Below are positions 1 through 5,015 of a DNA stretch of 5,015 bases, piece by piece (position 1 is the stretch's first letter; each line of letters starts with the position of its first letter). This DNA comes from Holosporales bacterium (GTDB taxonomy: Bacteria; Pseudomonadota; Alphaproteobacteria; Paracaedibacterales; UBA11393): positions 1-5,015 of the forward strand of contig DPKF01000201.1 in the NCBI GenBank assembly GCA_003542655.1, written 5' to 3'. Under the pieces are notes generated by a model. The model had not been told where the DNA came from. It did no database searches and saw only the letters and a program-made list of their open reading frames with translations. Both the position numbers and the translations under genes were made by a program.

Positions 1-589
1 TTGCCTCAAGAGGGTCATTTAATTTTTCTGTTAAATGGTCACGTACAGCAGCAAAATTTTCGTATGTACAGGTGACGGTATGGCATGCATCCTCTTCTTC
101 GACATTGTCTGCACCTGCATTAACAGCCGCTTCAAAAACTGTATCAAAGGCAATTGTTTTTGGAAATTTTAGCATACCAATATGGTCAAACATAAAAGAC
201 ACGCTGCCTGTTTCACCAAGGGCACCGCCGTTTTTAGAAAAGTAGGAGCGCAGCTCAGATGCGGTTCTGTTACGACTATCGGTCAACACTTCCACAATAA
301 CGGCAACACCTCCAGCACCATAACCTTCATAGCGAATTTCTTCAAAGTTGGCAGCATCAGCCTCTGATGTTGCTTTTTTTATAGCGCGATCGATGTTATC
401 TTTTGGCATATTGGCAGAACGTGCTGCAACCAAAGCCGTTCTAAGACGTGGATTTGATGATGAATCCGCACCACCCGTTTTAGCAGCCACCATAATTTCA
501 CGTGAAAGACGTGCAAAAATACGGGCACGTTTTTGATCTTGTGCGCCTTTTCTGTGCATGATGTTTTTAAACTGAGAGTGACCTGCCAT
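1..589 (-). CDS. yebC: YebC/TACO1-family protein, 3'-truncated by window edge
   Basis: The first 196 residues are visible; the family usually has about 240-250, so the C-terminal fifth lies beyond the left edge. The ATG is at 589-587 and opens with MAGHSQFKNIMHRKGAQDQK, the highly conserved YebC N-terminus, followed by NPRLRTAL (about 46-53), the NMPKDNIDRAIKKA block (60-73), YEGYGAGGVAVIVEVLTDSRNRT (87-109) and GGALGETGSVSFMF (121-134). No signal peptide or membrane segment is seen, so it is cytoplasmic. Databases usually call the family a transcriptional regulator. Mitochondrial TACO1 and more recent bacterial work instead support a translation role on ribosomes stalled at difficult sequences, so which role applies here is open. 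No clear Shine-Dalgarno precedes the start. It follows aspS in the same direction after 88 bases. Identification is very secure; function is from family knowledge. Confidence 0.96.
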   Translation of the reverse strand, partial: MAGHSQFKNIMHRKGAQDQKRARIFARLSREIMVAAKTGGADSSSNPRLRTALVAARSANMPKDNIDRAIKKATSEADAANFEEIRYEGYGAGGVAVIVEVLTDSRNRTASELRSYFSKNGGALGETGSVSFMFDHIGMLKFPKTIAFDTVFEAAVNAGADNVEEEDACHTVTCTYENFAAVRDHLTEKLNDPLEA

Positions 590-612
590 GTAAATACCGT
601 TTTTTATGAATG

Positions 613-640
613 ACTATAGTGTGACGAAATCTAAATCAAA
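613..640 (-). promoter_or_regulatory. Possible yebC promoter
   Basis: Read on the minus strand, TATAGT (613-618) is a good -10 match. TTGATT (634-639) or TTTGAT (635-640) could serve as -35, with a short spacer of 15 or 16 bases. The predicted start would leave a leader of roughly 15-20 bases before the yebC ATG. The site lies in the 88-base gap after aspS, so yebC may be transcribed separately as well as by read-through; no terminator hairpin is seen between the two genes. The short spacer and AT-rich background keep confidence low. Confidence 0.3.
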
Positions 641-677
641 ATGCAAGGGCTGCAGTACAATAGAAATTATGAAATAC

Positions 678-2468
678 TTAAGAAGCTGTTTCTAGCTTTA
701 TAGGCATATTAATTTTCAAATGCAGTTCTTTTAATTGGGCTTCACTCACAGTACTAGGCGCATTCATCATTAGGTCTTGCGCTTGTTGATTTAAGGGGAA
801 TGCAATCACTTCACGTAAGTTTGGTTCATTTGCAAGCATCATCACAATGCGATCAACGCCTGGTGCACAACCACCATGGGGTGGGGCGCCAAATTTAAAG
901 GCATTTAGCATGCCGCCAAATTCTTTTTCAACTGTTTCTTTGCTATAGCCAGCAATCTCAAATGCTTTATACATAACTTCTGGTAAGTGGTTTCGAATGG
1001 CACCACTAGACAGTTCAATACCGTTACAAACTATATCATATTGATAGGCATTAATTGTTAGTGGGTCTTGCGTCAGAAGTGCTTCTAACCCACCTTGCGG
1101 CATAGAAAATGGGTTGTGCGAAAAATCAATTTTCCCTGTTTCCTCGTTCAATTCAAACATAGGAAAATCAACAACCCAACAAAACTTAAAGACGTTAAGA
1201 TCAATTAAATCTAAGGTCTCTCCAATTTTTGTTCGTGCCAACCCTGCATTTTTAATGCACACATTAGGCTTTCCGCAAACAAAAAATACAGCATCTGTAT
1301 CCGATACATTGGCTATTTTTTTTAATTTATTCAAACGGTCTGCATCTAAAAATTTTGCAATTGGACCTTTTGCAGCACCATCTTCAAAAATGATATATCC
1401 CATGCCAGGCATACCGCCCTCTTGTGCCCATGAATTTAATTTATCAAAAAAACTTCGTGGGCGATCGGCTGTTTTGGGTGCTGGGATTGCACGAACAATA
1501 CTGCCATTTTGAATGTTTTTTGCAAAAACAGAAAAATCAGAACCATCAAAAACTTCAGTCACATCGCTTATAATTAATGGATTTCTAAGATCAGGCTTAT
1601 CTGAACCATACTTATCCATAGCCTCTGCATATGCAATACGTGGGTATGGATAGTCTGTCACAGAACGGCCACTTGCAAATTCTTTAAAGACACCCGTTAA
1701 AACCGGTTCAATCGCGTTGAATACATCGTCTTGTGTGACAAATGCCATTTCAAAATCAAGTTGATAAAATTCACCAGGCGATCTGTCTGCGCGTGCATCT
1801 TCATCTCTAAAGCAAGGGGCAATTTGAAAATAACGATCAAAACCGGCAACCATCAAAAGCTGTTTAAATTGTTGAGGTGCTTGTGGCAAAGCGTAAAATT
1901 GTCCAGGATGTAGGCGGCTTGGTACTAAAAAGTCACGTGCTCCCTCCGGTGAAGACGACGTCAAAATAGGTGTCTGATATTCCATAAAACCTTGGTCAAT
2001 CATGCGGCTACGCAAAGATGAAATAATTTTTGAACGCAACACAATATTGCTGTGAAGTTTTTGACGACGCAAATCTAAAAAACGATAGCGCAAACGTGTT
2101 TCTTCTGGAAATTCTTGATCAGAATTAACCTGAAGGGGTAGGGGCTCAGCAACAGATTGCACCGTGAGCGTTTGAATGCGAACTTCAATATGCCCTGTTG
2201 GCAATGTTTCATTAATGACATCATCTGCACGCTTTTCAACAATAGCATCAACAGTAATCACACTTTCATTTTTTAAATGTTCCGCTATTTTAAAATCTTT
2301 TGCAGATGATTCAATCACACACTGTGTTAAACCATAATGATCGCGCAGATCTATAAAAATTAAATCTCCATGATCGCGAACACGGTGCACCCACCCTGAC
2401 AAACGAACAGTTTCGCCAACATTTTTTACAGTAAGTTCTAGACAATTATGGGTACGATAAGCGTGCAT
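678..2468 (-). CDS. aspS: Aspartyl-tRNA synthetase (bacterial type, possibly non-discriminating)
   Basis: This cytoplasmic class II enzyme charges tRNA-Asp with aspartate using ATP. From the chosen ATG it has 596 residues, normal for the bacterial family. In order: an N-terminal OB-fold anticodon-binding domain (about 1-110, with GWVHRVRDHG at 25-34); the catalytic core with motif 1 near 158-170 (GFMEYQTPIL); the EGARDFLVPSR block (175-185); motif 2 with FRDED (220-224) and ADRSPGEFYQLDFEM; a bacterial GAD-type insertion (roughly 290-420); and motif 3, GGCAPGVDRIVMML (532-545, Arg540). An ORF start exists 12 bases upstream at TTG (2480), but family proteins begin like MHAYRTH, and TTGGAAAAAAAATG places a GGAA ribosome site inside those 12 bases, so the ATG at 2468 is preferred. 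His33 and Asp83 occupy the positions where discriminating enzymes tend to have Leu and Lys, suggesting it may also charge tRNA-Asn for GatCAB. The stop is TAA at 680-678. Identification is secure; the specificity is inferred. Confidence 0.98.
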   Translation of the reverse strand: MHAYRTHNCLELTVKNVGETVRLSGWVHRVRDHGDLIFIDLRDHYGLTQCVIESSAKDFKIAEHLKNESVITVDAIVEKRADDVINETLPTGHIEVRIQTLTVQSVAEPLPLQVNSDQEFPEETRLRYRFLDLRRQKLHSNIVLRSKIISSLRSRMIDQGFMEYQTPILTSSSPEGARDFLVPSRLHPGQFYALPQAPQQFKQLLMVAGFDRYFQIAPCFRDEDARADRSPGEFYQLDFEMAFVTQDDVFNAIEPVLTGVFKEFASGRSVTDYPYPRIAYAEAMDKYGSDKPDLRNPLIISDVTEVFDGSDFSVFAKNIQNGSIVRAIPAPKTADRPRSFFDKLNSWAQEGGMPGMGYIIFEDGAAKGPIAKFLDADRLNKLKKIANVSDTDAVFFVCGKPNVCIKNAGLARTKIGETLDLIDLNVFKFCWVVDFPMFELNEETGKIDFSHNPFSMPQGGLEALLTQDPLTINAYQYDIVCNGIELSSGAIRNHLPEVMYKAFEIAGYSKETVEKEFGGMLNAFKFGAPPHGGCAPGVDRIVMMLANEPNLREVIAFPLNQQAQDLMMNAPSTVSEAQLKELHLKINMPIKLETAS

Positions 2469-2480
2469 TTTTTTTTCCAA
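2469..2480 (-). promoter_or_regulatory. Ribosome binding site deciding the aspS start
   Basis: On the minus strand the bases before the ATG read TTGGAAAAAAAA. GGAA is the only Shine-Dalgarno-like element near the gene and sits at usable spacing from the ATG at 2468. If translation began at the upstream TTG, this element would lie inside the coding region and the protein would gain a non-conserved MEKK prefix. This supports the ATG start. Confidence 0.55.
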
Positions 2481-2521
2481 ATTTTATAAGTCACTTTGAG
2501 TATACTGAATTTTTTTATAAT

Positions 2522-2551
2522 CAGCCACCACTATATTGGGCGCTGTTTTTT
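2522..2551 (+). terminator. Hairpin with T-run in the nuoC-aspS gap, readable only on the plus strand
   Basis: CAGC (2522-2525) pairs with GCTG (2542-2545). C2526 pairs with G2540, and CCA (2528-2530) pairs with TGG (2537-2539), with single-base bulges at A2527 and C2541 and a six-base loop. Six T's follow directly at 2546-2551. This is the shape of an intrinsic terminator for plus-strand transcription, yet both flanking genes are on the minus strand. Read on the minus strand the hairpin is followed by an A-rich run, not T's, so it should not terminate nuoC. It could stop antisense transcripts or be chance; stability is modest because of the bulges. Confidence 0.3.
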
Positions 2552-2562
2552 ATACACAAAAA

Positions 2563-3129
2563 TTATTTTTGATTATTCCAGGGTGATTCAAAATCAAATT
2601 TTCTATAATTTTGTTCTAAAGCGACAGGTTGATAATCAACTTTTTGTTTTTCCTTGTCAAAGTAGACTTGCGTATATCCTGTTAAGGGAAAGTCCTTCCG
2701 AAGTGGGTGACCTTCAAAAGTATAGTCAGTCAAAATGCGACTAAGGTTCGGGTGATCTTTAAAAGGAATGCCCATCATATCCCATACTTCACGTTCGTAC
2801 CAATGTGCATTTGGCAAAATGTGTGTCACGGTTGATATTTCTTCTTTGTCTTTTACACCAACTTTTAAAAAGACACGTTCGTTGTTGGTCAGACTAAGTA
2901 GGTGATAGGTAAGTTCAAAGCGTTGTAGACGGCTAGGGTAATCAATAGCAACAATATCAACTAACTGCTTGAATAAAAACAGGTGATGATCACGCAGTAT
3001 GGTTAAGACCCGAATCAAGGATGCCGGGTGAATATATAGAACTGGTACAGTATGCATGACATCGTGATGCAATAGATGATCTTGCAAAACATGCTCAACT
3101 TGATCAAAAAAAATTGTTTGCTTTGTCAT
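2563..3129 (-). CDS. nuoC: NADH-quinone oxidoreductase subunit C (complex I 30 kDa subunit)
   Basis: This is a subunit of the peripheral arm of proton-pumping complex I, on the cytoplasmic face of the inner membrane next to NuoD and NuoB. At 188 residues it is a stand-alone NuoC, not the NuoCD fusion of E. coli. The family signature is clear: YEREVWDMMGIPFKDHPNLS (111-130) followed by RIL, then TDYTFEGHPLRKDFPLTGY (134-152) and the C-terminal FESPW. The N-terminal half (1-105) is the less conserved alpha/beta portion. Ser130 stands where many homologues have Arg (HPxLRRI), a small departure. The start is the ATG at 3129-3127, with only a weak ribosome site and a good promoter about 35 bases upstream. 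The stop is TAA. It is followed 94 bases later by aspS and flanked upstream by a divergent secretin gene, so it is not beside nuoB or nuoD. Identity is secure. Confidence 0.97.
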   Translation of the reverse strand: MTKQTIFFDQVEHVLQDHLLHHDVMHTVPVLYIHPASLIRVLTILRDHHLFLFKQLVDIVAIDYPSRLQRFELTYHLLSLTNNERVFLKVGVKDKEEISTVTHILPNAHWYEREVWDMMGIPFKDHPNLSRILTDYTFEGHPLRKDFPLTGYTQVYFDKEKQKVDYQPVALEQNYRKFDFESPWNNQK

Positions 3130-3164
3130 GTTTAAACCAGTTTATTAAACAAAAATGTATTTAC

Positions 3165-3194
3165 ATCATAGCATTGTCATATAGATTAATTCAA
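3165..3194 (-). promoter_or_regulatory. Predicted nuoC promoter (extended -10)
   Basis: On the minus strand TTGAAT (3189-3194) is followed after 18 bases by TATGAT (3165-3170), and the bases before the -10 read TGC, giving an extended TGnTATGAT element. The expected start near 3158 leaves a leader of about 29 bases before the ATG. This is the best sigma-70-type promoter match I found in the window. It implies that nuoC has its own promoter and possibly drives aspS too, since no minus-strand terminator is seen between them. Confidence 0.5.
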
Positions 3195-3220
3195 ACCTGC
3201 GGTTTTCTTTATAAGCCGAC

Positions 3221-3230
3221 ATTGATCAAT
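3221..3230. promoter_or_regulatory. Perfect 10-base palindrome in the divergent intergenic region
   Basis: ATTGATCAAT is a perfect inverted repeat lying between the predicted nuoC and secretin promoters, a position where an operator could affect both. It is short, the flanking bases do not extend the symmetry, and no regulator is identified. It also contains a GATC. It could easily be chance in AT-rich DNA. Confidence 0.15.
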
Positions 3231-3252
3231 TTCCTTTTAAACATTATTTACG

Positions 3253-3285
3253 TTAACTTCTCGTTAGGATTTAAAGATGTAGAAT
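3253..3285 (+). promoter_or_regulatory. Possible secretin promoter with CtrA-like box
   Basis: TTAA (3253-3256), seven bases, then TTAG (3264-3267) is one mismatch from the alphaproteobacterial CtrA consensus TTAA-N7-TTAA. A -10-like TAGAAT follows at 3280-3285, five of six matching TATAAT. The box covers the place where a -35 would lie, the usual arrangement of CtrA-activated promoters. The start would be near 3292, leaving a leader of about 23 bases. The alternative -10s at 3291-3298 would leave too short a leader. No good standard -35 is present, which fits activator dependence, but AT-rich DNA yields such matches by chance. Confidence 0.3.
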
Positions 3286-3314
3286 AAATATATATAAAAC
3301 ATAAATTAAATTTT

Positions 3315-4949
3315 ATGAAATTCCTTTTATCATCTATTTCCTGTCTTTTTTTAATCTCCGGATGTTCTGAGTTTGTGGATCATAAGTCATTACACCCTAA
3401 AAAAGATAAGACGGCATTAAAAGAAATAGCACAACCGGTTGCTGATGCTACACAGCGCCAATTGCCACAAACGTTTCAGCCCTATAAAAAAAAGATTGAA
3501 CAAGAAAATATTCCGAAATCTTTATTAAAGCTGGTATCCGTGACCATTACAGAGCAAACGCCTGTTAAGGAAGTGCTAACAACATTAGCAGATCAAACTG
3601 GCGTAGAATTGCAACTTGCCACCAATATAAATTTAAATATGATCTATACGGCTAAAAAAAAGCCATTCTATCATGTTATTAAGCAAATTTGTGATATAGG
3701 CAATTTGCGCTTGACGCGTGATGGAACAAGTTTACGTATTGAAATGGATACACCGTATAGTAAAAATTATAATGTACAATTTTTAAATATTGAACGTAAT
3801 AGTCAAAACAGAATTTCTATTGCAACAGATGTTTTTGGTACGCAAGGTTCGAATTCAGCCCAAGGAAACACAGCGAATTTAGATAATGGATCAAATAGTG
3901 AAGTGAAAGCGCAAGGGCAGAACAATTTTTGGGGCGAAGTGGCTGAAAATTTAAAAACAATTTTAAGCCATACTGAAAAGGCTGGTAAGTTTTCAATTCA
4001 TAAGCAAGCTGGGTTGATTTCTGTTTTTGCCACACAGCGCCAACACGACCTTATGAAGGATTATTTAGATCAACTAAAACATATCACCAGCAGGCAGGTT
4101 CTAGTAGAGGCAAAAATTATTGAAGTGACTTTAAAAGATGGATTTAAAAGTGGTATTAACTGGCAAAAATTAGGGGGTGGAGATTTGGTAACAAAAGCAA
4201 ATTTTGGTTCACTTGCAAGCTCTGCGCCGTTTTTAGACACAGCTTTTGCAGGAAGAGATGCCCTTGAATTTGGTGGGAAAGGTTCCCAATTTTCGGGCAT
4301 TTTGCAAGCATTAGAAGAATTTGGTTCATCCAGAACATTATCAAGTCCACGGTTAACTGTTATGAATAATCAAACAGCACTGCTAAAAGTGGCGCAAAAT
4401 CATGTGTATTTTAGAATTAATTATGACAAACAAACAAGCACACAAAATAACATTCAAAATTTTAATTTATCAAGCGATATTCAAACCGTACCTATTGGGC
4501 TTGTGATGTCTGTTCAACCTTCTATTGATGATGAAACGGGTGACGTTATTTTATTTTTACGACCAACAATATCTAAGTTATCACAAACTGTTGCAGACCC
4601 TGCAGTAGATTTGGCGCTTGCTGCCAATAACAATAATAATGGTGAAGTCAAGCAATCGCTTGTACCGGTTGTTGATGTCAAAGAAATGGATACAATACTG
4701 CGGGTCAAATCTGGAGATGTCGGCGTTTTAGGTGGGCTTATGGAGGTGAAGTCAACACAAAATCAGGCCCATTTACCGGGTTCTGGCGATATTCCAATTA
4801 TTAAGGATATTTTTGGTAGCCATGCTGAGTCAGATGAAGTTGTTGAACTTGTTATTTTATTAAAAGTTACAATCGTGAATAATGCAGAACCAGATGCTGC
4901 AGATAATCGCGTTATCAAAACCCACTTTGCAGATGCCCGCCCACTTTAG
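3315..4949 (+). CDS. Lipoprotein secretin, MshL/PilN-like (type IV pilus or type II secretion outer-membrane pore)
   Basis: Secretins form the gated multimeric outer-membrane channel for type IV pili or type II secretion. The 544 residues match the length of MshL-type proteins. A lipoprotein signal peptide ends in the lipobox ISGC, with lipidated Cys17 and Ser at +2, consistent with outer-membrane sorting. A polar linker (18-70) precedes an STN/N0-like domain (about 72-145). A second N-domain (about 148-255) is interrupted by a Ser/Asn/Gln/Gly-rich loop (174-204). The secretin core (about 258-522) starts with RQVLVEAKIIEVTLKDGFKSG (260-280), as in MshL, continues with SSRTLSSPRLTVMNNQTALLKV (338-359) and VQPSIDDETGDVILFLRPTIS, and ends with GDVGVLGGLMEV, the LPGSGDIPIIKDIFGS signature (487-502) and VELVILLKVTIV. 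An Asn-rich loop lies at 438-442. The ATG start is set by the signal peptide; no Shine-Dalgarno is visible. No partner pilus gene is in the window. The secretin call is secure; MshL versus another subfamily is less so. Confidence 0.9.
   Translation: MKFLLSSISCLFLISGCSEFVDHKSLHPKKDKTALKEIAQPVADATQRQLPQTFQPYKKKIEQENIPKSLLKLVSVTITEQTPVKEVLTTLADQTGVELQLATNINLNMIYTAKKKPFYHVIKQICDIGNLRLTRDGTSLRIEMDTPYSKNYNVQFLNIERNSQNRISIATDVFGTQGSNSAQGNTANLDNGSNSEVKAQGQNNFWGEVAENLKTILSHTEKAGKFSIHKQAGLISVFATQRQHDLMKDYLDQLKHITSRQVLVEAKIIEVTLKDGFKSGINWQKLGGGDLVTKANFGSLASSAPFLDTAFAGRDALEFGGKGSQFSGILQALEEFGSSRTLSSPRLTVMNNQTALLKVAQNHVYFRINYDKQTSTQNNIQNFNLSSDIQTVPIGLVMSVQPSIDDETGDVILFLRPTISKLSQTVADPAVDLALAANNNNNGEVKQSLVPVVDVKEMDTILRVKSGDVGVLGGLMEVKSTQNQAHLPGSGDIPIIKDIFGSHAESDEVVELVILLKVTIVNNAEPDAADNRVIKTHFADARPL
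4624..4638 (+). repeat. Short AAT/AAC triplet run inside the secretin gene
   Basis: Five consecutive Asn codons (AAT AAC AAT AAT AAT) encode the Asn-rich loop at residues 438-442, between the RPTIS strand and the VPVVDVKEMDT strand of the secretin core. Triplet slippage here would change loop length without breaking the frame. Confidence 0.6.
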
Positions 4950-4952
4950 TGG

Positions 4953-4977
4953 AGGGGTAAAAACTTTTATAACCCCT
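4953..4977 (+). terminator. Weak terminator-like hairpin after the secretin gene
   Basis: AGGGGT (4953-4958) pairs with ACCCCT (4972-4977), and the A/T-rich loop between them can partly extend the stem. It begins four bases after the TAG stop. The following bases (ATTCTCTATT) are only moderately T-rich, so termination may be weak or the structure may simply stabilise the mRNA end. A second small hairpin, CCACT/AGTGG (4941-4952), overlaps the stop codon. Confidence 0.4.
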
Positions 4978-5015
4978 ATTCTCTATTAAGTGTAAAGTTC
5001 TAGATAGTAGCGGTT
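4978..5015. other. Right-edge intergenic tail with no recognised feature
   Basis: These last bases after the hairpin are AT-rich, with no start codon behind a ribosome site and no coding frame long enough to judge. A neighbouring gene may begin or end beyond the window. Confidence 0.5.

Noticed and set aside
348..536. Plus-strand open frames over yebC (182-367 and 348-536)
   Set aside because: They lie antisense to a clearly conserved yebC frame, resemble no known protein and lack ribosome sites.
1114..1913. Plus-strand open frames over aspS (1114-1512 and 1731-1913)
   Set aside because: They are antisense shadows of strongly conserved aspS motifs, with no domain of their own.
2478..2480. 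TTG start for aspS giving a 600-residue protein
   Set aside because: It adds a non-conserved MEKK prefix and would put the GGAA ribosome site inside the gene. The ATG at 2468 matches the family N-terminus.
2499..2504. TATACT on the minus strand as an aspS -10
   Set aside because: No reasonable -35 or TGn extension lies at the right distance, and AT-rich matches are common here, so it was not listed as a promoter.
2496..2744. 82-residue plus-strand open frame across the nuoC-aspS gap and the nuoC 3' end
   Set aside because: It overlaps the conserved nuoC C-terminus, has no recognisable domain or ribosome site, and the terminator-like hairpin falls inside it.
3817..4708. Minus-strand open frames over the secretin gene (64-76 residues)
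   Set aside because: They are shadows of the conserved secretin frame, composed of low-information sequence.
4951..4955. GGAGG resembling a strong ribosome site just after the secretin stop
   Set aside because: No ATG, GTG or TTG follows at usable distance; it is better explained as part of the GGGG/CCCC hairpin.

Overview
The window carries four protein-coding genes. Three lie on the minus strand: a YebC/TACO1-family gene that runs off the left edge, aspS (aspartyl-tRNA synthetase) and nuoC (complex I subunit C). One lies on the plus strand: a complete lipoprotein secretin of the MshL/GspD superfamily. No tRNA, rRNA, CRISPR array, insertion sequence or phage gene is visible. The DNA is AT-rich with short A/T-rich intergenic gaps. 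Several protein signatures point to an alphaproteobacterium: the AspRS N-terminus beginning MHAYRTH, its 'ADRSPGEFYQLDFEM' block and 'ELSSGAIRNH', and the YebC N-terminus 'MAGHSQFKNIMHRKGAQD'. AT-richness, a displaced nuoC and an MSHA-like secretin would fit a Holosporales/Rickettsiales-type or other AT-rich lineage, but that placement is inference.

Layout from left to right. Positions 1-589 (minus) hold the first 196 residues of YebC. Positions 590-677 are a gap with a possible yebC promoter. Positions 678-2468 (minus) are aspS, best started at an ATG preceded by GGAA rather than at an upstream TTG. Positions 2469-2562 are a gap containing a hairpin followed by six T's when read on the plus strand. 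Positions 2563-3129 (minus) are nuoC. Positions 3130-3314 are a divergent promoter region: a good extended -10 promoter faces nuoC, and a possible CtrA-like box with a -10 faces the secretin gene. Positions 3315-4949 (plus) are the secretin, followed by a weak terminator-like hairpin and about 40 bases with no recognisable feature.

The minus-strand genes look like a core housekeeping block covering respiration and translation. aspS next to yebC resembles the aspS-nudB-yebC-ruvC neighbourhood of gammaproteobacteria without nudB, so ruvC/ruvA/ruvB may follow beyond the left edge. The secretin would form the outer-membrane pore of a type IV pilus or type II secretion-like machine whose other parts are outside the window. 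I found no convincing undescribed system. The points most worth checking are nuoC standing apart from nuoB and nuoD, the secretin and its possible CtrA control, and the residues suggesting a non-discriminating AspRS.
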